This document shows, one piece after another, positions 40,004-49,380 of a DNA stretch of 64,000 nt (position 1 is the stretch's first letter; each line of letters starts with the position of its first letter). Origin of the DNA: Cyclobacteriaceae bacterium (GTDB lineage: Bacteria > Bacteroidota > Bacteroidia > Cytophagales > Cyclobacteriaceae); NCBI GenBank assembly GCA_947458585.1, contig CANGYY010000001.1, positions 1 to 64,000 on the forward strand. The letters are read 5' to 3'. The notes beneath the pieces are model-generated. The model saw only the letters and a program-made list of their open reading frames with translations. It did no database searches and had not been told where the DNA came from. A program made the translations under genes and the position numbers.

Positions 40004-40050
40004 GATTCTCATTTTAGTGAATTTTTGCTAACGCGTTTGGCAAATTGAGC

Positions 40051-40084
40051 AAAAAAAAAGACCCGAGATGCTCGGGTCTTTTCT
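40051..40084. terminator. strong bidirectional terminator hairpin 2
   Basis: AAAAAAAAAGACCCGAGatgCTCGGGTCTTTTCT. Confidence 0.85.
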
Positions 40085-40085
40085 A

Positions 40086-40769
40086 TTATCCAAGTTTGAA
40101 TCGGATAGGTAATCTCATTCGCGTACGAACTGGCTTACCTCTTTGCTTACCCGGCTCCCACTTAGGTGCATTTTTTACAATTTTAACGGCTTCTTCGTCG
40201 CAACCTCCACCAATACCTCTCAATACTTCTACGTCTTGAATGGTACCATCAGTGTTGATAACGAATACAACGATTACCGTACCTTCAACACCCATTCTTC
40301 GTGCTTGAGTTGGGTACTTTAGGTTGTCGGAAAGGTATTTATTCCAGCCAGACATTCCTCCAGGAGGGTTAGGCTGAGTTTCTACGACGTCAAAGATGAC
40401 ATCGGCTTTCTCTTCTTCAATCACCACTTCTTTGATGGCAACTTCTTTTACTACCGTAGCCTCTTTAACGTCAACGTCAAAGTTTACGTCGATTTTCTCC
40501 TCGATTTTCACCTCATCCGGAATTTCTTGGATCACTGGCTGCTCCATCGGTGGAGGTGGCGGTGGTGGCGGTGGCTGCTGGGTGATGGGCACATCTATTA
40601 GCTCATCGAAACTGTCTGAAACGTCACCTAGGTCCTTAAGAGCGGCGTCGTCATAAGACTTGTATTCGAAGGCAGCAAGAGTGAGACCAACGGCTATTGC
40701 AAGACCTAGATTGGTAAACATACCTACCCTTTTGGTCAAGTCAGCACTAGGAGTCTTTTTTGCTTCCAT
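40086..40769 (-). CDS. tonB: energy transducer TonB
   Basis: N-terminal TM, PPPPPPPPP linker, YPTQARRMGVEGTVIVVFVINTDGTIQDVEVLRGIGGGCDEEAVKIVKNAPKWEPGKQRGKPVRTRMRLPIRF. Confidence 0.95.
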   Translation of the reverse strand: MEAKKTPSADLTKRVGMFTNLGLAIAVGLTLAAFEYKSYDDAALKDLGDVSDSFDELIDVPITQQPPPPPPPPPMEQPVIQEIPDEVKIEEKIDVNFDVDVKEATVVKEVAIKEVVIEEEKADVIFDVVETQPNPPGGMSGWNKYLSDNLKYPTQARRMGVEGTVIVVFVINTDGTIQDVEVLRGIGGGCDEEAVKIVKNAPKWEPGKQRGKPVRTRMRLPIRFKLG

Positions 40770-40835
40770 GGTGAATTTTGGTTATACAGGTTAATCGGTT
40801 CTATTTTGAATAACAAGTGTAAGAATTATCGGAGA

Positions 40836-41210
40836 TTAATCCAAAATGAATTTGCAAGTTGGACGATATAAATATCCAAATAATCCTGATAATATACCTA
40901 ACACATTGACAATGAGGTCATTTAAATCAAGGCTTCGGTAAGGAATTAGGTGTTGAGCGGTTTCTAATCCAATGCTTGGTAGAACCGAAAGTACTAAGAA
41001 ATTCATCCACAGGCGCTTAGAACGCCAAACTTCCTTTTTTTCTCGAATTCCCAATCCGATGGAAAGGTAGGAAAGGACAAAGAAAAGGATGAAATGAATG
41101 AATTTATCTTGGAAACTGAATACCGATACCTCGGGTAGGGCACTTCCAGGCGTGAGCATGGCAACTGAGCATGCTGCAAGCCACAAGAAAGTCCATACTT
41201 CCCGACGCAT
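40836..41210 (-). CDS. VanZ family protein
   Basis: FSFQDKFIHFILFFVLSYLSIG...GLETAQHLIPYRSLDLNDLIVNVLGILSG. Confidence 0.85.
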   Translation of the reverse strand: MRREVWTFLWLAACSVAMLTPGSALPEVSVFSFQDKFIHFILFFVLSYLSIGLGIREKKEVWRSKRLWMNFLVLSVLPSIGLETAQHLIPYRSLDLNDLIVNVLGILSGLFGYLYRPTCKFILD

Positions 41211-41217
41211 GTGTAGC

Positions 41218-41595
41218 TTATTCCCCGATCAAATTTTTGTAGGAAGCTGCATCCAAAAGATCAGCAGGAACTCCTTCAGTAAGTTTTACCTTGACCATCC
41301 ATCCTTCGGTGTATGGTGCATCATTCACCAGCTCAGGCGAAGATTCCAATTCTCCATTGAATTCAAGGATTTCTCCGGTAACTGGCATAAAAAGGTCAGA
41401 AACCGTCTTTACGGCTTCCACAGTTCCAAAAACCTCACCAGCTTCCAAGGTTTCTCCTAGGGTTTCTACTTCTACATAAACAATATCGCCCAACTCTTTC
41501 TGAGCAAAGACGGTCACGCCAATTGTGGCAATATCACCGTCAATTTTGACCCACTCGTGGTCTTTGGTGTACATTAATTCGTCTGGAAAATTCAT
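41218..41595 (-). CDS. gcvH: glycine cleavage system protein H
   Basis: [74 protein letters not shown], lipoyl-Lys motif. Confidence 0.97.
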   Translation of the reverse strand: MNFPDELMYTKDHEWVKIDGDIATIGVTVFAQKELGDIVYVEVETLGETLEAGEVFGTVEAVKTVSDLFMPVTGEILEFNGELESSPELVNDAPYTEGWMVKVKLTEGVPADLLDAASYKNLIGE

Positions 41596-41647
41596 GATGG
41601 TTTTTTTAATTCACCCAAAATTAAAAGTATTCGGGAGAGATTGAAAT

Positions 41648-44600
41648 CTATTGCGATAAATTAAATCGGAGCTGACCTCCAAAAGCTGTATTGGACCGAC
41701 GGAAGGCAGTGGTTACGCGAGGATCATTGACCGTACGTTCAAAATACACGGTCAAGTTTAAGCTTCGATTGATTACATAGCTCAGAGTAGGTCTAAACTG
41801 GAAATTGAAATTTCCGTTAGTTACCGTAGCTTTTTCCTCAATCTTTCGCTGTACCTGCTGCGTACTTCCAATCTTGGTATCCACACGCATTTGTAGGTCG
41901 TTCTTTAAGACCTTTTGTTGCCCTCCGATTTTGAAAGGAATCTTTACCCCTGCTTTGGTGTAGGAGAGTGTCAGCCCAAAATCACTGCTAGCTTGTTCAG
42001 TGATTTGAGAATTTGAAAAATTCAATCCCAGATTTCGTTCTCTGTTGTAATTCACCGCAATATTCATTCGCTGCTTGGTCAATAAATCCACCCCAATTAG
42101 TGGTGCAAATCGTTCAGTGAGCACTACCTGATTTAGGATGTAAATCGGAATAAACTGCCCTTCCAAATTGGTGAGATTAGGACGTTGGATTTGTTGCAAA
42201 GTATTGAAGAGTTCCAATCCTTGTTTGTATTGCAGGGAATTGGAGAAGTTGCTCACATCATAGGTGGAGCTGTAGGCATGGGTCAAGTTGATGCTACTGA
42301 AAAGTTCACTTAGACCTTTTAAGCGAGACAATCCCCGGTAATCCACACGCCAGTTCGGTAATGGGGTTTTTGGGAAGGGGTTAAGATTTGAGCTGCCGGC
42401 ATCTTGACCTCGGTAGGCTGCCAAAAATGCGGGAATAAGCACATCTTGTCCATTGATAGGGTATTCACCTGGCGCAGCGGCTTGTTGATCCAATCGCTGC
42501 TTGATGATCGATCTGAAATTTTCAAAGTTGGTAAATAGTTCCGATTCGTTTTCCTGGTTGTTTTTTGCAAATGTGGTTCCCAAAAGAACGGTGGTTATGC
42601 TGTAAGAACCCATTCGGCTAGGACTGAGCGATTCGAAGGATCCAGGAGTAGTGACACTATTCCTGAAGATTTCGCTGTAATCTCCAACCTCTCGTTTGTT
42701 TGCTTCTAAGGTGATTCTAAAGTCGCGTATGGGTTCGGCCAATCCTTTAATGGAAAGGTTGATGGCTTTATTTTGACGGAAACTCTGAGTCAATTCAGGG
42801 CTTGGAGCCATGTTTCCATTTTGCCCAAGCCGGTAGCGTAAATTTGCATTTTGGGCTCCAAATACAAAGGCCCAACCGGGATTTTCCCAAGCTCGATCCA
42901 TTCCTAGAAGCCCAGTGTTTGGCATGTATCCGGGAAGGAAGGTGCCTTCAATAATGCCATAGTTGAAGGTTACCTCTTTCAACAGCATTGCCACTTTAAG
43001 AATCCCGCGAGTAAGCGGAGTACCAATCGTATCGCTAGCATCTGTACTTGGTCTACCAGGAATACCAGGTCGCTTGGGTGCATTGATGGCGGCCAGGGAC
43101 TTACTTTTGTTGTAAAGTTTGATCAAATCCAGTTTACCTGATAAGGTTTGCTCTCGGGTATTCTGAATCACATTACCCAAGGTATCTCGCTGCCCAATGG
43201 CTCCTGTCTGCCAAGTATAGGTGCTGAGGTGTCTGTAGTCCGTTTGGATCCAATCTGTGAGTGGCAGCTTGGCAAAAGGCAGGGTGTAATTTACCGTTGC
43301 CGAATGGTTGTAATTCGTCGTTCTTCCAAAGCGAAGGAAGTTGGCTCGCACGGAATCGATTTTGGCTTGGCTATCCAAATCCCCTTCCGGCTCATCTACC
43401 ACCGCTGCTGCACTGGCAGCTAGGTCTACGCGTAGACTGGAGGATAAGTCCCAGTTGATGTTGAAGGAGCGATTCATGAAGAACGACTTCTGGAAGAGCG
43501 GATCCACTCCCGCTGTGCTCAGCTGATCATTGCGGTATTGGGAACGGGTAAACCTTCGGTCTACATCCATTCTTGCCAAAAGTAGGGTAGGAGATAGGTT
43601 CAGATTAATATCCTTGATTAGCTTCAAGTAAGGACTTTTCATACCTTCTGACTTTTCGAAGGGAGCTATTTTTAGCTCCTTCGGCTGGAAGCTATAGGTC
43701 ACATTTCCCTTGTTGGTTTTGAAGTTGTACCCTTGAAGCTGTGCATTAGTTTGCGTCACCGTACCGGTAGCATAGGAGAAGGCCAAGTTGGAAAGGTCAT
43801 ACACTCTGCTTGGCGCTTCCTGATTTTTCTTCAGTTTACGGACATTATTTAAACTGATATTTTTTCGTGACAATTGGTCCATCGCAATGTCCCGGTAAGC
43901 ATCTTTTGCCTCAGAGTTGGCAAACTTGTCGAGTGCCACTTCAAATGGTACATCTGGATTCAAGGGATCGTACTCGGGGCGTGTACTGGAGTTCTCCACA
44001 GAAAAATAGAGTGGAATGCTAACTCCCAAAGCCTTTGGTAGGAGCTTGTCCACTTCTACATTTGTCGAGATATCGTATTGGGTAGTGGCTTGACGGCTGC
44101 GCTGAGAGAGTTTCGTTTCCAATCCTCCAAAGCCAATGGAATTGTGGCGAATGGAAGCAGAAACCACCGCCACATCGGCAATTTTAGTGTTCAGGTAGGC
44201 ATTGGCTGCCCAGCCATTTGTTTTGGTAAATCCAGTGGCTCGAAGTTCATTCGCCCAGAGGCAAAGACTCTTGGAGGAGCCAATCCCGGTACCTGGATTT
44301 CGAACCCCAATCATCATTCCCTGCACTTGATTGAGTTCAGGTCTACCCATCACGGTGACCTTGTATTGACGGATGGTTTTGCTGAATGGCAGCGTCAGAG
44401 GAGACTGGGTATTGTCTCGCTCCGCTTTGATCGCCACGATTTCCTGGATGGCGATATCTAGCTCATTTTCCTCTGGCCATACGATCCGCGGGTCATTGCT
44501 TCCCAAGGAAGATATTTTTAGCGGAACTTCGATTTCGTAGTAATTGTCGGTATAGTCGGTACCCAGCCTCAAGAAGGCAGTCACCTCCCCATCACGAGCA

Positions 44601-47600
44601 TCTTCACTATTGGCATGGAAAAACATCTTGATGCGTTCGTATTGCACCAGATCCAAATTGATATTTTTGAATACAGCACGTGCATCTTTCGGAGCCAAGT
44701 CTTCTACACAAAGGCGGAGCGATTGCTCATTGAGTCTACGTTCAATGACTGAGGTATTGTCCCGATCTCGCTGAATTCCTGGAGGCAATACATAGGGACT
44801 GGAGGTTTGGCTACCTTGAGCATTTTGCTCAATGTTCACCACATCCACCGTGAGATTGGAGTTGTCTGGCTCAGGCAACTCAAAAAATCCCCGTTCAAAT
44901 AGAGACTCCTGGAAAGCTCTCCATTGGCTGCCTACCATTCGGAATTCGGCCATACGCAGGACCACCGGTTGCTGGAAATCAGTGAGGTAGGTACGAATCC
45001 AGCGAATGGATTTGAAGCCAGAGATATCCCCTTGGATTTTATCTGGCTGCCGTACCGGAATACGGAATAGGTACCAGTTGACTTGCTCTCCTCCCTCTGT
45101 ATGGGTGACCTGATCCACGATGTAGTTATTTCCTACCTTGAGCTGACCGGGGCGAAGGTCAATTTCGTACTCGTAGTAATTTTCTAGTTCGTTGATGGTA
45201 TTGTCAGTATTCAAGTCCTCGTTATCTGGATTATTCGTTCCAGATGGGGTGTAAGGGAGGTTTTGGTCTGCGGTAACGGGTGTATTGCCTTCGTTTCCAT
45301 TGAATTTTTTGTAGCGCTCTAGAATTTTGGTGTTGGCTTGGTCAAATTTGGAATCCAAATAGTATTGAAATCCATCCGCAGACACATCTTGAAGTAAGGC
45401 ATTTTTTGCAGCAGGGGATACGGTCAGGCGATCCAAGAATCTCCCCTTGAAAAAGTTGGCTTCCTCCTCATTTTTTAAGCCATCCAATCCCACGTCTTGG
45501 TTGACCCGAGCGCTGGCGGAATTGTCAAAAGCTGGCAACAAAAATTGTTGACGCGTAATTCTTCCCCACTCATTGACTGAAGTTTCTGCAGGGTCTCCAT
45601 CTGCTGGGAGGCCATTTTCAAAGGCATGACTCCCGTCTTTGATAATATCCTCAGCAATGTCTCCAAGGTTTAAAAAGAGTTTACCTCCAGTCGTATTGTT
45701 CTGATTGAAAATCCCGTCCAAAACCTTTCCATTTTCTCCAGGTAAGAAGGGGTCCATCAACCAGAATTCGATGTATTCGATATTGGTTCGGTCAAAATCA
45801 ACCTCAGTGGTGATTGCACGAGTGACACCTCCATAGTTTTGCCTTGGATTGGAAAGTAATCCCTCCGCAGTAAGTGCTGGGTTGTAATTGTACATCCCTC
45901 GTTCCTGTGGGAAATAAGCTAATTCAAATAAAGGCTGGGGAACCAAAATGACCTCTCGGTCTTGATTTTTAAATATCTCCTGAGGAATTACTCGTCTGAC
46001 GTAGTGGTTTCGGCGATCCTGAGCAGTAATGTTTGCTGGGACACCCGGGCCACCTTCACGGTAAAACACGTTGTCAATGTTGTACCATGCCAAGCGTGCT
46101 CTGCGGTAGGCATTGCCGAGGTTGTCTTCAGTTTGGTTGCTCAGGTCAAAACGATTGTCTGCTGTTTTTGGAGTGGAGGCGAGTTTCCAATTTTGATTCG
46201 CTTGAGCACCCAAATAGAAGGGGGTTACTGCTGCTTCAAAGTCATCAATGTAGGATGCCGCATCCCCATTGACGGTATTGGAAGTTCCGGGAATGAGGTG
46301 GGCAAATTCTGCATTAAACTGAACTAGGGATTTTTCCTTGGTGTCTGTAAAGGGAAGTGCATCTGCCATTTTGGTCAAAAAGCGTGATTCACTATTGTAA
46401 TTCAGGTCAAGCCCCCAAAGGCTGTTTCGAAGCGTCTCATTGCCAGTGGCAATGCGGGACACATTGGGTCGCTCGTTTAGAAATAGGAAAGTTCCTCCAA
46501 GGGTTAATTTCTTGTTGGCGATGTAATCCAATCGGGTACCCAGCAAACTTCGGGTTTGAAAGGAAACTAGGTCTGCTTTCTCAAAGGATACATTGATTTG
46601 TTTGCCAGATTGGAGTATAGCGTCGTTGATGATGACGAGTCGGCCCACATTGTAGTCAATCGTAAAATCTACCCCTTCGGTAAGTGGGATATTTCCTGCT
46701 TGAACAATGACTGACCCGGGGGAGATATTCAAGCCTGGAAGTTGGATTTCACTAGCGGATCCAGCCGTAAGCCTTCCTTTTATAAAGAATTTATTCAGTC
46801 GTGTGACCAGTTCCGCATCGGCTTGAGTTGTTTGGTACAGCGTGTCGTACACGTATTTCTCTCGAAGCACACGCTCGTCAGCCGTGAATTTTCGGGCTAA
46901 GTTGGAACCAAAGGGCTCCAGCACTGGAAAGATAAGAAGCCCTCGATCCGATAGCATGGTGATCCCTTCCACAAAGTCAAAGTTGCCGTCGGGAGCAGGA
47001 TCATTTTGAGGGTTCAAGTTGTCCAAACCGGTGAGGCGAATTAGGGGAACGTCTTTCACATTTTTTCCTTCCAATAAGGAAGGGTTGTCTAAGCCTGTGC
47101 GGTCATCTCGGTAGATGACTTGTAACTGGAATCCATCACGGAGAACCTGGCTTGCGTTGAGGCTATAGACGTTTTTCATCATCAAGTCCCAAGTCGGCAC
47201 TCGGGTATTGATGCGGGCTGGACGAAGAAGTTTTAAGAAAATCAATTCATCTTCTCGGCGAGACTGGTAATCTTCGGTGAGTTCGCCCACTTTATAGACC
47301 TGTCCGTTGTAGGTGTATTCGTAGGAGACGGCGATGACTTCATCGTTTTGCAAGCGTCTAAAGAGGGAAATGAAGCCCAGCTGACCATTGAAAAAGTATT
47401 CGGATGGATCTAGCTTTCGGGCACCATTGATCTGTTCAAAGTCTACTCCTTTTTTGATGCCCAAATCTCCTTCCAAGGCACGAGCTCCAGAATCGAAGGG
47501 CCTGTAGCTCGGGTTGCCACTAATGCTTGCATAGAGTCGGTTGGCGCCATTATTCGCAGGGCTGTTTGGGCTACCCGGTCCAATGGCAGGATTACTTCCA

Positions 47601-48772
47601 TTGAGGAGAACCTTCCCCTCACCAAGGTCCATGAAGGCTGCGAAATTCCGTAGGGTTTCGGTATTTGTAGCCCGGTTCATTACATAGACTTCTACTCGGG
47701 TGATGTTGACACCTGAGGTAACTTGCGGCAGCCCCTTTAGCCAGCGCTCGTAATTTTCCCGAAAGAAGTGGCTGAGAAAAAAGTGTCGATTTTCGTCGTA
47801 TTTGGAACCTTGAATATCAAATGCTCGGCCTTGTCCATTGGCATCAATCACCAAGTTGTCCCGTCTGCCTCGTTGGGTGGAGGCAACAGCAGTCACGTTG
47901 AGCTTGCCAAACTTCATTTCCGTTTTAACTCCGAAGAGATTTTGGGCCCCTTGGATCAATCGGTTTTGGATGGGTAAACTCACATTTCCCAATTCGATGG
48001 ACTGGATGATATCTTCATCAAAACCATCGTATTCTAGTTTAAGTTGGTTTTGAAAGTCAAAAGAATTGTTGGAGTCAAAGTTGGCCCCGATCTTTAATTT
48101 TTGGCCCAGGGTACCATTGACAGCCATTTGAATCTGCTGTTGGAAATTGAAATTTCCATTTTTCTGCTGACGGATTGGAATCGTAGGGTTGTCAATTCTT
48201 CGAAAAATAGCCCCAAAGTCTAGGTTGACGTAGCCTGTAGGAATGATGTTGATGGAATCACCTCCAAAGATGCGGTCAAAGGTAGGGCTCATGGTCAAGG
48301 GAGGAATGAGCCTTCTACCTTCTACGGCACTTTCACCATCTATACCTCGAGAGCGGGTTTTCCAATAGTCTTGCCGAACTTTGTATTCCTGTAGCGGAGC
48401 GAATTTATCGAAATCGTATTCCTGTTGATTTCCAAGTCCTGTGCTATCCAATTGGTCTTCTACCTGATACTTGAGGGTGGAATCCATCGTGACCTGAACA
48501 TTTCTGTTGACAGCTGAAGAAGGAAAAAATGGGGATTTTTGGTTTAAAAAAGGGTTTTGGTAGGGATAGAGCGGATTTGTTCTTCTATTTTGCCAAAGCA
48601 GAAATGAGGGGGCCAGCCTACGCTGATTTAAAGAATCTATCCGGGACTTGGGAGTAGGATTCTGTTGAGCTTGAAGGAGATTAAAAGGACTTAGGGCAAG
48701 AAGCAGACCTAGGAGGAAAACGAAACTCCGTGGCGCTTTATTCAAAAAAACAGGTAAGTCCTGAACCTTCAA
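41648..48772 (-). CDS. sprA: type IX secretion translocon protein SprA (Sov)
   Basis: 2374 aa OM protein; N-terminal YKVRQDYWKTRSRG...PTGYVNLDFGAIFRRIDNPTIPIRQQ; FQFRPTLSYVINRSLNLTVYFERTVNDPRVTTAFRRSNTAFGGQLRFNLS C-terminus typical of SprA. Confidence 0.95.
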   Translation of the reverse strand: MKVQDLPVFLNKAPRSFVFLLGLLLALSPFNLLQAQQNPTPKSRIDSLNQRRLAPSFLLWQNRRTNPLYPYQNPFLNQKSPFFPSSAVNRNVQVTMDSTLKYQVEDQLDSTGLGNQQEYDFDKFAPLQEYKVRQDYWKTRSRGIDGESAVEGRRLIPPLTMSPTFDRIFGGDSINIIPTGYVNLDFGAIFRRIDNPTIPIRQQKNGNFNFQQQIQMAVNGTLGQKLKIGANFDSNNSFDFQNQLKLEYDGFDEDIIQSIELGNVSLPIQNRLIQGAQNLFGVKTEMKFGKLNVTAVASTQRGRRDNLVIDANGQGRAFDIQGSKYDENRHFFLSHFFRENYERWLKGLPQVTSGVNITRVEVYVMNRATNTETLRNFAAFMDLGEGKVLLNGSNPAIGPGSPNSPANNGANRLYASISGNPSYRPFDSGARALEGDLGIKKGVDFEQINGARKLDPSEYFFNGQLGFISLFRRLQNDEVIAVSYEYTYNGQVYKVGELTEDYQSRREDELIFLKLLRPARINTRVPTWDLMMKNVYSLNASQVLRDGFQLQVIYRDDRTGLDNPSLLEGKNVKDVPLIRLTGLDNLNPQNDPAPDGNFDFVEGITMLSDRGLLIFPVLEPFGSNLARKFTADERVLREKYVYDTLYQTTQADAELVTRLNKFFIKGRLTAGSASEIQLPGLNISPGSVIVQAGNIPLTEGVDFTIDYNVGRLVIINDAILQSGKQINVSFEKADLVSFQTRSLLGTRLDYIANKKLTLGGTFLFLNERPNVSRIATGNETLRNSLWGLDLNYNSESRFLTKMADALPFTDTKEKSLVQFNAEFAHLIPGTSNTVNGDAASYIDDFEAAVTPFYLGAQANQNWKLASTPKTADNRFDLSNQTEDNLGNAYRRARLAWYNIDNVFYREGGPGVPANITAQDRRNHYVRRVIPQEIFKNQDREVILVPQPLFELAYFPQERGMYNYNPALTAEGLLSNPRQNYGGVTRAITTEVDFDRTNIEYIEFWLMDPFLPGENGKVLDGIFNQNNTTGGKLFLNLGDIAEDIIKDGSHAFENGLPADGDPAETSVNEWGRITRQQFLLPAFDNSASARVNQDVGLDGLKNEEEANFFKGRFLDRLTVSPAAKNALLQDVSADGFQYYLDSKFDQANTKILERYKKFNGNEGNTPVTADQNLPYTPSGTNNPDNEDLNTDNTINELENYYEYEIDLRPGQLKVGNNYIVDQVTHTEGGEQVNWYLFRIPVRQPDKIQGDISGFKSIRWIRTYLTDFQQPVVLRMAEFRMVGSQWRAFQESLFERGFFELPEPDNSNLTVDVVNIEQNAQGSQTSSPYVLPPGIQRDRDNTSVIERRLNEQSLRLCVEDLAPKDARAVFKNINLDLVQYERIKMFFHANSEDARDGEVTAFLRLGTDYTDNYYEIEVPLKISSLGSNDPRIVWPEENELDIAIQEIVAIKAERDNTQSPLTLPFSKTIRQYKVTVMGRPELNQVQGMMIGVRNPGTGIGSSKSLCLWANELRATGFTKTNGWAANAYLNTKIADVAVVSASIRHNSIGFGGLETKLSQRSRQATTQYDISTNVEVDKLLPKALGVSIPLYFSVENSSTRPEYDPLNPDVPFEVALDKFANSEAKDAYRDIAMDQLSRKNISLNNVRKLKKNQEAPSRVYDLSNLAFSYATGTVTQTNAQLQGYNFKTNKGNVTYSFQPKELKIAPFEKSEGMKSPYLKLIKDINLNLSPTLLLARMDVDRRFTRSQYRNDQLSTAGVDPLFQKSFFMNRSFNINWDLSSSLRVDLAASAAAVVDEPEGDLDSQAKIDSVRANFLRFGRTTNYNHSATVNYTLPFAKLPLTDWIQTDYRHLSTYTWQTGAIGQRDTLGNVIQNTREQTLSGKLDLIKLYNKSKSLAAINAPKRPGIPGRPSTDASDTIGTPLTRGILKVAMLLKEVTFNYGIIEGTFLPGYMPNTGLLGMDRAWENPGWAFVFGAQNANLRYRLGQNGNMAPSPELTQSFRQNKAINLSIKGLAEPIRDFRITLEANKREVGDYSEIFRNSVTTPGSFESLSPSRMGSYSITTVLLGTTFAKNNQENESELFTNFENFRSIIKQRLDQQAAAPGEYPINGQDVLIPAFLAAYRGQDAGSSNLNPFPKTPLPNWRVDYRGLSRLKGLSELFSSINLTHAYSSTYDVSNFSNSLQYKQGLELFNTLQQIQRPNLTNLEGQFIPIYILNQVVLTERFAPLIGVDLLTKQRMNIAVNYNRERNLGLNFSNSQITEQASSDFGLTLSYTKAGVKIPFKIGGQQKVLKNDLQMRVDTKIGSTQQVQRKIEEKATVTNGNFNFQFRPTLSYVINRSLNLTVYFERTVNDPRVTTAFRRSNTAFGGQLRFNLSQ

Positions 48773-48783
48773 TTCAGTGTGTA

Positions 48784-49380
48784 TTAAGAAGTTTTTAACG
48801 ATGCTTTGATCAGCTCTTCCAAGGAGATTGTTCCTCCCGTCTTTTTGAGGACGAGGGCAATGTTTTTCTCTGCAACAGCCTTTGGGAAACCTAAAGTGAC
48901 CAATGCCTGTAACGCTTCTTCTCTGATTTTATTGCCTCCATTCAAAAATCCTAGAGGGGCGGTAGATTCTCCGGTACTTGTTTTCCCTACCTTATCTTTC
49001 AATTCTAAGATAATTCGCTGGGCGGTTTTGGTTCCAATTCCTTTTACGGCTTGGATCGTCGCCACGTCTCCAGAAAGGATGGCTTGCTCAATTTCTGAGC
49101 TACTCAAGGAGGAAAGAATCATCAATCCGGTGCTGGGTCCCACGCCATTAATGGAAGTGAGCAAAAGAAATAGTCGCTTTTCATGCTCCTCCTTAAATCC
49201 ATACAGCGTATGTGCATCCTCTTTGATATGCAGGTAGGTGAGGAGTCGCAATTGCTCCTGGTCCTTAATCGCAGCATAGGTTTGAAGGGAGATTTTAACG
49301 TGGTAGCCGATTCCACCTACGTCAATCAAGACATAAGTAGGGTCTTTGTGAACCAATCTTCCATTGAGGTAATCTATCAT
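48784..49380 (-). CDS. ruvA: Holliday junction branch migration protein RuvA
   Basis: [31 protein letters not shown]...LLTSINGVGPSTGLMILSS...IQAVKGIGTKTAQRIILELKDK. Confidence 0.97.
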   Translation of the reverse strand: MIDYLNGRLVHKDPTYVLIDVGGIGYHVKISLQTYAAIKDQEQLRLLTYLHIKEDAHTLYGFKEEHEKRLFLLLTSINGVGPSTGLMILSSLSSSEIEQAILSGDVATIQAVKGIGTKTAQRIILELKDKVGKTSTGESTAPLGFLNGGNKIREEALQALVTLGFPKAVAEKNIALVLKKTGGTISLEELIKASLKTS

